The notes: generated by a model from the sequence alone, not told the origin. A stretch of DNA of 64,000 nucleotides from Rhodobacter sp. (GCA_013821825.1 PNJK01000007.1:1-64000); one strand, 5' to 3'. Shown: positions 1 through 8,955, counted from the stretch's first letter. Made by a program: numbers and translations.

Positions 1-51
1 TGAGTGTGGATCGGATAGCGGATCAGGCGCGGGGCTGCAAGTGGCTGATTG

Positions 52-651
52 CTAGCGGATGAGCCGATCGGTCTTCGCGGCCACCCGCGCCAGATGCCGT
101 GCGCGGCTTTCGGGGGTAGAGCTGTCCATCAGGTAATGCGCGGCGAAGGCGCGGCGCGGGCGTGGGGCGCACAGCAGCCCGATGCCCCGCATCAGCATCC
201 GCTTGCCCGGTGCGCCGACGAAAGCGGTCAGCCACCAGCTTGCCCCGCAGGTGGTGAAGACGCCCAGCCGGCGGATCCGGGTCAACCCGGGGCGGATGGT
301 GCGGTTCACCCCGTCGGGCATCAGAAACGCCACGTCCGGCAGGAAAGTCCGGTCAAGCCAGCCCTTCAACACCGCGGGCAGGGCATACCACCATGTCGGA
401 TAGATGAAGATCAGCGTATCGGCCCATTGCAGGTCGGCCACGTCCTCCGCCACCATTTCACGGTTGCGGGGGGTGTCGAGATAGCCCTCCCATTCCGCAA
501 GGCTGAGGGTCGGGTCATAGGCGCGGGCATAAAGGTCGATCACCCTGACCTCGGCCCCTTTCGAGGCCAGTCGTCCCAGAACGGTGTCGCGGATCGCCGA
601 GGTGTAACTGCCTTCTTTCGGGTGGCAATAGACGACAACTGCGCGGGTCAT
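52..651 (-). CDS. NAD(P)H:quinone oxidoreductase-type flavodoxin-fold protein (second of a pair)
   Basis: The 199-residue product has the flavodoxin-like fold of the NAD(P)H dehydrogenase (quinone) family. Near the N-terminus VVYCHPKEGSYTSAI matches the flavin-phosphate loop. Further on, IFIYPTWWYALPAVLKGWLD is the family's central motif. TTCGASWW follows as the second flavin-contacting loop. Such cytosolic FMN/FAD enzymes transfer two electrons from NAD(P)H to quinones or other acceptors. The ATG overlaps the stop of the upstream paralogue by 4 nt, so the two are translationally coupled. It is the last gene of the ABC importer operon. The substrate is unknown. Confidence 0.85.
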   Translation of the reverse strand: MTRAVVVYCHPKEGSYTSAIRDTVLGRLASKGAEVRVIDLYARAYDPTLSLAEWEGYLDTPRNREMVAEDVADLQWADTLIFIYPTWWYALPAVLKGWLDRTFLPDVAFLMPDGVNRTIRPGLTRIRRLGVFTTCGASWWLTAFVGAPGKRMLMRGIGLLCAPRPRRAFAAHYLMDSSTPESRARHLARVAAKTDRLIR

Positions 652-1229
652 AGACGGTCCATCTCGGCAGCGACGCGGGCGAGGAAGGCCCTGCGCCGGC
701 CATCGGTTACCCGGTTCATGTCGTAAAGCGCAAGATAACGGAGCCGGTCGGGCCGGCAGATAAAGCGGATGACGCGGGTGAACATCTTGCGCGGCGGATT
801 GCCGGCAAGGAAGGCCCGCAACGGCGTGGCGCCATAGCTGGTGACCACGGCCAGCTTGCGGATATGGGTCAGGGCCGGGGCGACAAGACCGTTTTCCAGC
901 GTGAACGACACTCCGGGCAGGAAGACCCGGTCGAAGTATCCCTTCAGGATGGCGGGAAAGCCGAAGTTCCAGACCGGATAGACGAAAACCAGCGCCTCGG
1001 CTGCGCGCAGCCGGTCGACGTAGGTCTGCACCGGGGCGGTATTGGTGGCGGTGTCGTGATAGCCCCGGCGTTCTGCGGCACCCAGCACCGGATCGAAGCT
1101 TTCGGCGTAAAGGTCGCACAGATCGACCTGCCACCCCCTGGCGGTCAACCGCTCCACCACCACCTGTTTCAGGGCGGAGGAAAAGCTTTCCCCGCAAGGA
1201 TGGGCGAAGACGACCAGGACGCGGGTCAT
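648..1229 (-). CDS. NAD(P)H:quinone oxidoreductase-type flavodoxin-fold protein (first of a pair)
   Basis: This 193-residue paralogue of the next gene has the same landmarks: VFAHPCGESFSSAL at the N-terminus, VFVYPVWNFGFPAILKGYFD in the middle and TSYGAT after it. The start ATG shares one base with the permease stop (TGATG). The pairing of two flavoproteins with an importer suggests that the imported compound is reduced, or that the enzymes protect against quinone-like products. That link is inference from gene order only. Family assignment is strong; substrate is not assigned. Confidence 0.85.
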   Translation of the reverse strand: MTRVLVVFAHPCGESFSSALKQVVVERLTARGWQVDLCDLYAESFDPVLGAAERRGYHDTATNTAPVQTYVDRLRAAEALVFVYPVWNFGFPAILKGYFDRVFLPGVSFTLENGLVAPALTHIRKLAVVTSYGATPLRAFLAGNPPRKMFTRVIRFICRPDRLRYLALYDMNRVTDGRRRAFLARVAAEMDRL

Positions 1230-2098
1230 CACGTCTCGCGCTTCAGCGCACTTTCGTGCCACTTGCGCAACAGCATGTAGGACAGGAACGACAGGCCGGC
1301 GAAGATTACCACGCCGGTGACGGCGATCAGAAGGAGCGCCGCGAACATCCGGGGCGCGTTCAGCCGGTAGCTGGCCTCCAGGATCCGGAACGCAAGGCCC
1401 GACCCGATCCCGCCGGTCCCCGCTACATACTCCGCCACGATCGCGCCGATCAGCGACAGGCCCCCGGCGATCCGCAACCCGCCCAGGAAATAGGGCAGGG
1501 CCGACGGCAGTTGCAGATAGCGCAACCGTTGCCAGCGGCTGGCGCCGTAGATGCGGAACAGGTCGCGCAGGTTGTGGTCGGTGGAATTGAGGCCAAGCGT
1601 CGTGTTCGCAAGGATCGGGAAGAAGGCCACGATCCATGCGGAAAGCAGCAGGCCTGCCATGCGGTTGTCGACATAGATGAAGATCAGCGGCGCGATCGAG
1701 ACGACCGGGGTCACCTGCAGGATCACCGCATAAGGGTAGAAGGACATTTCGGCAAAGCGGCTTTGATTGAAGAGGACCGCAAGGCCGACGCCGCCGACCA
1801 CCGCGACCGCAAGCGCCATCAGGGTGATCTGCAGGGTGACAAGCAGGGCGTCGAACAGCATGGCCCAGTCCTTGACCAACGTCTCGATCACCTTGCCCGG
1901 ACTGGGCAGGATGTAATGCGGTATCTCGTTCCAGACCACCAGCCGGTCCCAGCCGACGATCATGATCACGAAGACCAGCGCCGGCAGCACCCATTTCGCC
2001 ACCCGGTCGATCCGGGCAGCGCGCAGGCGGCGGGCCTCTTCGCGGTCCGGTGTCAGCGGGTTCGCCGCGGGGGCCTTGCTCAGGTCTGTCGCGGTCAT
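1229..2098 (-). CDS. ABC transporter permease, nitrate/taurine/HMP-importer type
   Basis: The 289-residue inner-membrane permease is of the binding-protein-dependent (BPD_transp_1) class. About six hydrophobic segments are visible, beginning near residue 35 (WVLPALVFVIMIVGW). The cytoplasmic EAA-like loop that contacts the ATPase is present as YGASRWQRLRYLQLPSALP. The N-terminal ~30 residues are charged and cytoplasmic. The start overlaps the ATPase stop by 4 nt, so production is coupled. Together with the ATPase and binding protein it would import a small organic or ionic solute. Confidence 0.88.
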   Translation of the reverse strand: MTATDLSKAPAANPLTPDREEARRLRAARIDRVAKWVLPALVFVIMIVGWDRLVVWNEIPHYILPSPGKVIETLVKDWAMLFDALLVTLQITLMALAVAVVGGVGLAVLFNQSRFAEMSFYPYAVILQVTPVVSIAPLIFIYVDNRMAGLLLSAWIVAFFPILANTTLGLNSTDHNLRDLFRIYGASRWQRLRYLQLPSALPYFLGGLRIAGGLSLIGAIVAEYVAGTGGIGSGLAFRILEASYRLNAPRMFAALLLIAVTGVVIFAGLSFLSYMLLRKWHESALKRET

Positions 2099-2892
2099 GC
2101 GGCCTCCCCCATCGCGCGGCGGAGGGCCAGGCTCGCGACCTGGCAGTGCGCGGCATAGTCCGGGGAGGTGCGGAACACCTCGTCCCTTGGGTAGGGGGCG
2201 GTCACCGTCACCTCTTCGATCACCCGGCCCGGCCTTGCGGCCATCACGATGATCCGGTCCGACAGGAAGACGGATTCAAAGACAGAGTGCGTCACGAAGA
2301 TCACCGTGCAGCCGATCCGTTCGCGCAAGGCCAAAAGGTCGGTGTTCAGCTTGTGCCGCGTGATCTCGTCCAGGGCCGCAAAGGGCTCGTCCATCAGGAT
2401 GAGGCGCGGGTTGGTGACCAGCGCCCGCGCGATGGAAACGCGCATCTTCATTCCCCCCGACAGTTCGCGCGGATAAGACCCCGCGAAGCCCGACAGCCCG
2501 ACCAGCGACAGCGCCTCGTCGATCTCACCCTTGACCGCCGCAAGGCTCTTGCCGCGCAGGCGGAACGGCAGGAACACATTCTCGGCCACCGTGGCCCAGG
2601 GCATCAGCGTCGGCTCCTGGAACACCACCCCAAGGTCGCCCGCGCCCTTGCCGCCTTCCCACTGGATGCGCCCGGCGGTGGGTGTTGACAGCCCTGCGAC
2701 CAGCCGCAGCGCGGTGGACTTGCCGCAGCCCGACGGCCCGAGAAGCGAGATGAAGTCGCCCTCGTGCACCGCCAGCGACATGTCGTGCAGCGCGGTGACG
2801 CTGCCTTCGAACACTTTTCCGACCTGCTGCAGTTGCATCAGTTTCGGGCGGTGCCCAAGCGGCAGGATCTGTCTGTGAATCAGGTCTGACAT
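2095..2892 (-). CDS. ABC transporter ATP-binding protein of the same importer
   Basis: This cytosolic ATPase energises the importer. All nucleotide-binding motifs are present in order: Walker A GPSGCGKST, Q-loop VVFQEPTLMPW, signature LSGGMKMRVSIARAL, Walker B LILMDEPFAALDE and the switch histidine in THSVFES. The family is the NrtD/SsuB/TauB/ThiZ group. I place the start at 2892 (MSDLIHRQ); an in-frame ATG at 2898 and a longer form from 2928 are possible. It lies 44 bp downstream of the binding-protein gene in one operon. Confidence 0.88.
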   Translation of the reverse strand: MSDLIHRQILPLGHRPKLMQLQQVGKVFEGSVTALHDMSLAVHEGDFISLLGPSGCGKSTALRLVAGLSTPTAGRIQWEGGKGAGDLGVVFQEPTLMPWATVAENVFLPFRLRGKSLAAVKGEIDEALSLVGLSGFAGSYPRELSGGMKMRVSIARALVTNPRLILMDEPFAALDEITRHKLNTDLLALRERIGCTVIFVTHSVFESVFLSDRIIVMAARPGRVIEEVTVTAPYPRDEVFRTSPDYAAHCQVASLALRRAMGEAA

Positions 2893-2936
2893 GCGCATCG
2901 GCAGGGTGGGCAGTGCTGCCCACCCCACGCTTTTCC

Positions 2937-3950
2937 CTACATCTTCGGCTTCAGGTCCATCCCCACGCCCTTGTTGACGAAGGTCGTGTTGATGGTCGAA
3001 GCCCAGTCGACATCGGCCGAAACGACCCCCGCCGTAACCATCTTGTCGAAGAAGTCCTTTACCTTCGCCTCGGTCATGGCGCCGATGCCCATCGTCTCGG
3101 TATCGCCCGAATCAACGATTCCCGCCGATTTCATCTTCTCGATCGCGTAGGCGATGGCCTCATCGGTCATTTCGGGGTTGTCGGTCTTGATCATCGCATT
3201 GGCGGCCGAGTTGTCGTTGTAAAGGTAGTTGTACCAGCCCTTGATCGAGCCTTCGACAAAGCAGGCCACCTGTTCGGGCTTGGTCGCCACCGTGTCGGCC
3301 ATCGTCTCGATCAGCGTCGAATAGGTGGAATAGCCGGCATCGGCGATCAGCCAGACGTCCGGCTCCCACCCGGTTTCCTTGGCCACGAAATAGGGCTCCG
3401 AGGAGAGATACCCCTGCATCCCCCAGTTCTCGTTCGCGATGAACGGAGCGGGGTTGTAGGTATAGACCTCGCGCTGTTCGTCGGTGAAGCCATAGGCGGC
3501 CTTCATCCACTGGTAGAAGCTCGCATAGCCCTGGTCCCCGATCAGGATCTTCTCCAGGTTCTTCAGATCCTCGAAAGACTTTGCCTTGCCCGGACGGGTC
3601 AGGATGACCTGCGGTTCCTTCTGGAAGGCGGCGGCGACGGCCACGATCGGAATGCCTTCCTGTGCTGCGCTGAACGCCTCCAGAAGGTTGCCGCCCATGT
3701 GGTAATCGACCTTGCCAGCGATCATCAGCGCGCGGTTGTTCACCTGCGGCCCGCCCGGCTGGATCGTCACGTCCAGACCGCAGGCGGCATAGGTGCCGTC
3801 CGCGACCGCCTGGTAAAAGCCGCCATGTTCGGCCTGGGCCAGCCAGTTCGTGCCGAAGACCACGGGAACGGTCTGGGCCATGGCCGGGGTGGCAAGGCCG
3901 AAAACAGCGGCAAGGGCGGTTGCCGAGGCCGGACGGGACTTCATCAACAT
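2937..3950 (-). CDS. periplasmic substrate-binding protein, NMT1/THI5-like
   Basis: The 337-residue protein begins with a Sec signal peptide (MLMKSRPASATALAAVFGLA, cleavage near ATPAMAQ). NWLAQAEHGGFYQAVADG is typical of the NMT1/THI5-like group. Members of that family bind pyrimidines such as HMP derivatives, riboflavin, taurine or related solutes, so the ligand stays open. The ATG at 3950 was chosen because AGGAG lies 8 bases upstream; an ATG two codons later is also possible. It is the first gene of a five-gene operon with the ATPase, permease and two flavoproteins. Confidence 0.85.
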   Translation of the reverse strand: MLMKSRPASATALAAVFGLATPAMAQTVPVVFGTNWLAQAEHGGFYQAVADGTYAACGLDVTIQPGGPQVNNRALMIAGKVDYHMGGNLLEAFSAAQEGIPIVAVAAAFQKEPQVILTRPGKAKSFEDLKNLEKILIGDQGYASFYQWMKAAYGFTDEQREVYTYNPAPFIANENWGMQGYLSSEPYFVAKETGWEPDVWLIADAGYSTYSTLIETMADTVATKPEQVACFVEGSIKGWYNYLYNDNSAANAMIKTDNPEMTDEAIAYAIEKMKSAGIVDSGDTETMGIGAMTEAKVKDFFDKMVTAGVVSADVDWASTINTTFVNKGVGMDLKPKM

Positions 3951-4182
3951 CTCAAGCTCTCCTGTCGGATTGATTATGTCTGGCAGACTAGGCTGCGGTT
4001 CAGGCAAGGCGAGGGGGCAGTGCGCGCGTGTCCTGCTATTCTGGTGGAAAAGCCCTCCCATCGGGCAGATAGTCCGAAGCTGTGCTGAAAACTTACGCAG
4101 AAACCCATGCAAGGCAAGGATATCGTTGGCAAGGCTGGGCGCTGGAAGCCCGCCCCGCCACCATCCGCTACAGGAGACCGCC

Positions 4183-4575
4183 ATGCACATGCTGACACCA
4201 CCCACAATCGCACCGCCCTTTGCCGCCTATGCCCATGGGGTGGAGGTGCCACCCGGCGCCCGTCTGGTGCTGACCTCAGGACAATTGGCACTGGCGGCGG
4301 ATGGCAGCGTGCCGGCAGGGGCCGAAGCGCAAGCCAGCCTTTGCTTCCGGAACTGCGCCGCGATCCTGGCGCAGGCGGGGATGGGACCGGCCGACGTAAT
4401 CCGTATCAATGCCTTCGTCACCGACCGCGCCCATATGCCCGGATACATGGCTGCACGGGATGCATGGCTGCAAGGCGTCACGCGCCTGCCGGCCTCCACC
4501 CTGGTCATCGTTACCGGCTTCACCCGACCCGAGTTTCTGGTTGAAGTCGAGGTGACCGCCGCCAGACTTCCCTGA
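4183..4575 (+). CDS. RidA family protein (enamine/imine deaminase-like)
   Basis: The 130-residue protein is the usual length for the YjgF/YER057c/RidA family, which forms trimers and hydrolyses reactive enamine/imine intermediates. LVLTSGQLALAADGSVP near the start and DVIRINAFVTDRAHMPGY in the middle match the family. The C-terminal RPEFLVEVEVTA carries the conserved strand with the acidic residue. The start has AGGAG six bases upstream. It diverges from the ABC operon across a ~230-bp interval, so a shared promoter region and a shared pathway are plausible. Confidence 0.85.
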   Translation: MHMLTPPTIAPPFAAYAHGVEVPPGARLVLTSGQLALAADGSVPAGAEAQASLCFRNCAAILAQAGMGPADVIRINAFVTDRAHMPGYMAARDAWLQGVTRLPASTLVIVTGFTRPEFLVEVEVTAARLP

Positions 4576-4700
4576 CAAGATCCCCCATTCGCTCTTTTTC
4601 AGATACTCCCGTCGGCGGCACGGCCGAGCCGGTTGGCCGCAGGCCAGAGGCGAGAAAGGAACTTCGCGCGGAACGCGCTCAATTTGAAAACCGACCCCGG

Positions 4701-5762
4701 TCAGTAGCCGGTCATCTCCAGATAGCCGCGCCCTTTCTGGCTGCCCGTCACCCGCACCGGCCCTTCCCAATAGGGCACCGAGGTCGCCATCCAGGCCCCC
4801 GGATTCAGCGCCTCCAGGGTCACATCCAGCCCCCGCCCGGGCAGACGCAGCCGCCAGACCACCGGCACCTCGCGGCCCGAAACCGCAAAGCGCTCCAACG
4901 GTTCGGCCTCCAACTCCCCGGGCTCCAGCGGCGTCGGCACCCCATCCGCCGCGATCCAGGTGCCCGAGGTGAAGTCCCCCTCGCCCCCCCGCAGCACGAA
5001 CCCCATCAGCTTTTCGCCACTGTCGAAGGACAGCGAAAACCAGTCCCAGCCGGTCTGGTCGGCGGCCAGCGGCTGCGACGACCATTCCCGGTCGAGCCAG
5101 GCCTGCCCGGTCACCTCGACCGGGCCGTCAGGCAGGTCCAGCGTCCCGGTCACCCGGTAGAAAGGCTGCGAATAGTAGTAGCTTGCCTGCCCGCCCGCCG
5201 ATTTCACCGAATATCCGGCATCGCCCTGCAGGACCAGCGGCCCCTCGGCGGTCAGCTCAAGCGCATAGCCGAACCCGTCGCCCCGGGCACTCACCGCCAG
5301 CCGGTCCAGTGCGTCTTCGCCCGGTCCGGCGGTCGACCGCATCTCCCATTCGTCGATCCAGGCCCGGAAGGGCGCCTCGCCGCCCACCTCCACCCCCGCC
5401 TGCCCAATGCCGCCCCGCGCCAACCGTTCGGCCATCCGATGCGTGGTTTCGGTCGTCACGGCGGCATGACCCATCCACAGTTGCGGACTTTGCCAGCCTG
5501 CGCCGCCGCCCGCCGCAATCGCGGAGCGGAACAGTGTCCACTGCGCGCCGTACTCCGCCCCGTCGGCCCCGGTCAGATTGGCCGTCAGATACCACCACTC
5601 GATGCGGAAATCGGGATGCGCGCCGTGGTCCGCCGGAAACTCCAGCACCCGGCCACGCTCGGGCAAGGCGAAGCCTTCGACCGAGGCACCCAAGTCGGCA
5701 AAGCCCTGCGCCGAGGCCGCGCCCGCAAGGCCGAGCCAAAGGAAGATCGCCCTAACGTTCAT
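4701..5762 (-). CDS. AttH/CrtC-like lipocalin-type secreted protein
   Basis: This 353-residue protein has a signal peptide (MNVRAIFLWLGLAGAASAQG). Its body matches the AttH/CrtC-like (carotenoid 1,2-hydratase-related, lipocalin-like) family: FRIEWWYLTANL near the N-terminus, QLWMGHAAVT, ASYYYSQPFYRVTGTL and AWLDREWSSQ. In attEFGH-type clusters such a protein works beside an ABC transporter, as here. The start overlaps the permease stop by 11 nt. It is unlikely to be a photosynthetic CrtC, because it carries a signal peptide and sits with an FtsX-type transporter. Function is otherwise unknown. Confidence 0.8.
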   Translation of the reverse strand: MNVRAIFLWLGLAGAASAQGFADLGASVEGFALPERGRVLEFPADHGAHPDFRIEWWYLTANLTGADGAEYGAQWTLFRSAIAAGGGAGWQSPQLWMGHAAVTTETTHRMAERLARGGIGQAGVEVGGEAPFRAWIDEWEMRSTAGPGEDALDRLAVSARGDGFGYALELTAEGPLVLQGDAGYSVKSAGGQASYYYSQPFYRVTGTLDLPDGPVEVTGQAWLDREWSSQPLAADQTGWDWFSLSFDSGEKLMGFVLRGGEGDFTSGTWIAADGVPTPLEPGELEAEPLERFAVSGREVPVVWRLRLPGRGLDVTLEALNPGAWMATSVPYWEGPVRVTGSQKGRGYLEMTGY

Positions 5763-8142
5763 TGGCAAACACCCGCAAAAGGTCAGCCGGCCGCCGCCGC
5801 AGCAGCCGCAGTGCGGGCACCAGAGCCGCCAGCCCCCCCGCCACGCCCGCCGCCGCGAACAGAACCACCCAGTCGCCCGGAAACACCTGCATCGGCAACC
5901 GCCAGCCGAAGGCCTCGACATTGACCACCGCCAGCAGGACCCAGGCCAGCGCCAGCCCCAGGGGCAGCGCCGCCACCGCCGTCAACAGCGCCAGGACCAC
6001 CGACCGCGCCACGTCCAGCCCCGCCAGCCGCCGTTGTGTCAGCCCCATCGCCCAGACCGGCGCCAATTGCGGCAGGCGCAGGCTGGACAGCGTCACGAGG
6101 CTTGCCAGCATCGCCAGACCCGCTACCGCCAGCGTCAGCGTGTTCAAGGCCCCGGTCACCGCAAAGGTCCGCTCGAATACCCGCAGCGAAAAGGCCTTGA
6201 TCCCCGCTTGATCGACCAGCGCCCTGTCGTCCAACCCGAATTCGGCCCGCAGGCCCGCCGCGACACCTTCAACCTCCGCCACCGGCAGCCGCAGGGCGAA
6301 GCGCACGACCGCCGCGTCCGGGAACCGCGTTGCGAATTCCGCTTGCCCGATCATCGCCTGGGGCGAGGGGTTGCCATAGTCGGAATAGACCCCCGCCACC
6401 GGCAACTCCCCTCCCGGCAGGGCAAGCATCGACCCAAGACCAAGCCCGGCCCGCCGCGACAGCTGTTCGTTGATCAGCGCGCCTTCGCCCGCTGCCACCA
6501 TGTCCCAGACCCCCGGCACCGCCTGCAGCAGGGGCCAGCGGTCGCGGTAGGTGGCATGGTCGGCCACCCCGTAAATCTCGCCCGGCTGACCGCCAAGCGC
6601 GGTGTCCACCCAGACGATCGGCAGCACGGCCGTCACCTTCGGCTCCAGCCAGGCGCGCAGAAGCGCCGCTTGGTCCGGGCTTTCGGCGGTCACGTAAAGC
6701 TCTGACGCCAGACGCTGGTCCAGCCAGCCGGTGAAGGTGGTGCGAAAGCTGGCCACCATCGTTCCGACCCCGATATTCGCGGCCAAAGCCAGCAAGAGCG
6801 CCATCAGTGCCAGCGACAGTCCCGGCAGTTGCTGGCGGGCATCGGCCCAGAACCACTCGGCCAGTACGCCCTTCGCCCGGTGCGCAGCGGCGGTCAAGAG
6901 CAGCGCCAGCAGCCCCGGCAGGACCAGTGCCGCCCCCAGAAGCAGCCCCGCCAGCACCGCGAACGCCGCCCAGAGGCCCTGACCGAAGACAAGGGCCAGC
7001 CCGGCCAGTCCCAGCAGTCCAAGGCCGGCAAGCGCCTGCATCTGGCGGGTCTGTCCTGCGGCCATGGCCCAGGCGCGGGCCCCCGCGCTGGCCAGAGGCG
7101 GCAGGCGCCAGACCTGCCACAAACCCTGTCCCGCCGCGATCAGGGTGCCCGCCACCGCCATGCCAAGGCCAGCCATGACCCAACCGCTGCGCAACTCCAG
7201 CACCCCCGGGACAGCCGCCCCGTAAAGCCCGCCCAGCGTCGCCGCCACATCCGGCAACAACGCCGCCGCCACCCCGTAACCCAGCGCCACCCCCGCCAGC
7301 CCCGCGATCAGCGCGAAAGCCAGCATCTCGGCCAGAACCAGCGCCCCGAGGGTCCGCGCCGGCACCCCAAGCGCGCGAAGCGTCCGAAACATCGGGCGGC
7401 GCTGTTCGAACGCAAGGCCGATGGCGGCATGGACGATGAAGATGCCGACGGCAAAGGCCAGAAAGCCGAAGGCGGTCAGGCTCATGTGGAAGCTGTCGGT
7501 CAGCCGCGCCAGCCCATCCTCTGCCGAAGCCGCGCGCAACTCCAGGCCATCCGGCACCGCACCGGGCAAGGCGCGGTCAGGATCGACAAGCAGGGCCGTA
7601 ACCTTGCCCGCCATGTCCAGAAGGCGTTCCGCTGCCGCGATATCGGCCAGCACGGTCATCGGCGGCAGATCGGGCGCCGCCTCGATCTCCATGCCCGCCA
7701 AAGCCTCGGCCACGCCGGACCGGGTCAGGGTTTCCGGGGCCACCAGCACCAGCCGCCCGGCCAGAAACTCGCCCAAGGCACCGGAGGCCAGCCCCGGCAT
7801 TCCCGGCACCGCCGCCCCGCGCGGCAGGCTGAGCGGCTCCACCCCCAGCACGCGCAAGCCTGCAACCCGGCCCTCCAGCACCGGCGAGACCGCCCAGCCT
7901 TGCCGACGCAGCTTGGCGAATTGGCTGACAGTCAGGCTGCCGTCGGTTGGAACCAGCCGGTCCAGCCGGTCCTGCCCCAGAACGCCCGCGGCCCGGGCGT
8001 AAGCCGCCCGCGCCTCGGCGTTGATGGCTTGCACCCCGGACCAAAGGCCCGTCGCCATCGCCAAACCGGCCAGCAGCGTCACCAGCTGCAACGGATGCCG
8101 TCCCCAGTGCGACAGGAGGGCGGTCAGGCTGGCGCGGATCAT
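5752..8142 (-). CDS. FtsX-type ABC transporter permease, long form
   Basis: The 796-residue inner-membrane protein has an N-terminal membrane segment (about residues 18-35), a large extracytoplasmic domain, then two FtsX blocks. The first block, around residues 215-335, includes FAVGIFIVHAAIGLAFEQRR. A central hydrophobic linker follows, and the second block, from about 670 to 790, includes LTLAVAGLAMLASLVTLSS. One polypeptide therefore carries what are two permeases in other systems. The start overlaps the ATPase stop by 4 nt. MacB/LolCE relatives extract or move envelope lipids, lipoproteins or peptides; the cargo here is unknown. Confidence 0.85.
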   Translation of the reverse strand: MIRASLTALLSHWGRHPLQLVTLLAGLAMATGLWSGVQAINAEARAAYARAAGVLGQDRLDRLVPTDGSLTVSQFAKLRRQGWAVSPVLEGRVAGLRVLGVEPLSLPRGAAVPGMPGLASGALGEFLAGRLVLVAPETLTRSGVAEALAGMEIEAAPDLPPMTVLADIAAAERLLDMAGKVTALLVDPDRALPGAVPDGLELRAASAEDGLARLTDSFHMSLTAFGFLAFAVGIFIVHAAIGLAFEQRRPMFRTLRALGVPARTLGALVLAEMLAFALIAGLAGVALGYGVAAALLPDVAATLGGLYGAAVPGVLELRSGWVMAGLGMAVAGTLIAAGQGLWQVWRLPPLASAGARAWAMAAGQTRQMQALAGLGLLGLAGLALVFGQGLWAAFAVLAGLLLGAALVLPGLLALLLTAAAHRAKGVLAEWFWADARQQLPGLSLALMALLLALAANIGVGTMVASFRTTFTGWLDQRLASELYVTAESPDQAALLRAWLEPKVTAVLPIVWVDTALGGQPGEIYGVADHATYRDRWPLLQAVPGVWDMVAAGEGALINEQLSRRAGLGLGSMLALPGGELPVAGVYSDYGNPSPQAMIGQAEFATRFPDAAVVRFALRLPVAEVEGVAAGLRAEFGLDDRALVDQAGIKAFSLRVFERTFAVTGALNTLTLAVAGLAMLASLVTLSSLRLPQLAPVWAMGLTQRRLAGLDVARSVVLALLTAVAALPLGLALAWVLLAVVNVEAFGWRLPMQVFPGDWVVLFAAAGVAGGLAALVPALRLLRRRPADLLRVFANER

Positions 8143-8807
8143 GCCGCCACCGCTTCGGACACCCGACCGGCGCGCAGATGCAGCCGCCGGTCCAGCCGCG
8201 CCGCCAGCCGTTCGGAATGGGTGACCATCAGCAGGCTTGCCCCGAGCTCGGCGACCAGCCCCAGCATCAGGCCCATCACCGCATCGCCCGACGCCTCGTC
8301 GAGGTTCCCGGTCGGCTCGTCCGCCAGGATCAGCGCGGGCCGCGCCGCCAGCGCGCGACCAATCGCCACCCGCTGCTGCTGCCCGCCCGAAAGCTGCTCG
8401 GGATAGCGGCCAAGGACCGGGGTCAGCCCCAGCGCCTCGGCCAGTTGCCGCGACCAGTCGCGGTCATGCCGCCCCGCCAGCCGTGCCTGAAAGGCAAGGT
8501 TCGCCCCCACGTCCAGCGAGGGGATCAGGTTGAACTGCTGGAAAACCAGGCCGATCCGGTCCCGCCGCAGCCGCGCGCGGCCCGCATCGTCAAGGCCTTC
8601 CAACCGGGTGCCCGCCACCGCGATCCGGCCGCTGTCGACCGCATCAAGGCCCGCGACCAGATGCAGAAGCGTGCTCTTCCCGCTGCCGGACTCGCCGGTC
8701 AGCGCCAGACTGGTCCCCGGAGCAAGGTCAAGGCTGACGCCCGACAGCACCGCAACCGTCCCTTCGGCGGTCGGGTAGGATTTGCAGACCTCATGCACAT
8801 GCAGCAC
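8139..8807 (-). CDS. ABC transporter ATP-binding protein, LolD/MacB type
   Basis: The 222-residue ATPase has Walker A GESGSGKST, Q-loop VFQQFNLIPS, signature LSGGQQQRVAIGRAL, Walker B ALILADEPTGNLDE and switch histidine THSERLA. GLVFQQFNLI and LADEPTGNLD are typical of the LolD/MacB/FtsE branch that pairs with FtsX-type permeases. It is the first gene of a three-gene unit with the permease and the AttH-like protein. Its promoter must lie in the interval shared with tpa, which diverges from it. Confidence 0.88.
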   Translation of the reverse strand: MLHVHEVCKSYPTAEGTVAVLSGVSLDLAPGTSLALTGESGSGKSTLLHLVAGLDAVDSGRIAVAGTRLEGLDDAGRARLRRDRIGLVFQQFNLIPSLDVGANLAFQARLAGRHDRDWSRQLAEALGLTPVLGRYPEQLSGGQQQRVAIGRALAARPALILADEPTGNLDEASGDAVMGLMLGLVAELGASLLMVTHSERLAARLDRRLHLRAGRVSEAVAA

Positions 8808-8896
8808 TGCGGATGTCCTGTTCTGGCCTCGTGGCCCATGGTATCCAGCTTTGGATCGGCAGGCTCAACCCGTCTTGGTGCCGCAGTCCCCTCGCT

Positions 8897-8929
8897 CTGG
8901 CTATAGCGGACGGCGGCTTCTGGTCCTAA
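8897..8929 (+). promoter_or_regulatory. probable TauR-binding direct repeats upstream of tpa
   Basis: Two 10-bp elements, CTGGCTATAG at 8897-8906 and CTGGTCCTAA at 8920-8929, start exactly 23 bp apart. The same arrangement with the same 23-bp step is found upstream of xsc. From memory, TauR of Rhodobacter capsulatus recognises CTGGAC-YTAA direct repeats, and the second element matches that pattern at most positions. A GATAAT at 8950-8955 would be a suitable -10 box. This puts the second repeat over the -35 region and transcription start about 25 bases before the tpa ATG. Confidence 0.65.
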
Positions 8930-8949
8930 GGCAGTTGCGGTCGATCCCC

Positions 8950-8955
8950 GATAAT
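8950..8955 (+). promoter_or_regulatory. candidate -10 box of the tpa promoter
   Basis: GATAAT lies about 30 bp after the start of the second TauR-like repeat and 31 bases before the tpa ATG. No good -35 hexamer is present at the right distance, as expected for a promoter that needs an activator. Confidence 0.45.

Noticed and set aside
4580..4615. Short motif resembling an intergenic GAGTATCTGAAAAAGAGC-type repeat, with a loose likeness at 60353-60375
   Set aside because: The similarity between the two places is too weak to call a repeat family from this window alone.
4701..5762. CrtC-like protein as another photosynthesis relic
   Set aside because: It is intact, carries a signal peptide and is co-transcribed with an ABC exporter, so it belongs to the AttH-like group rather than carotenoid synthesis.
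8851..8880. Further TauR-like repeats upstream of the tpa pair (TTGGAT at 8851, CTTGG at 8874)
   Set aside because: The first is in 23-bp phase but matches weakly, the second is out of phase by one base; both could be chance.
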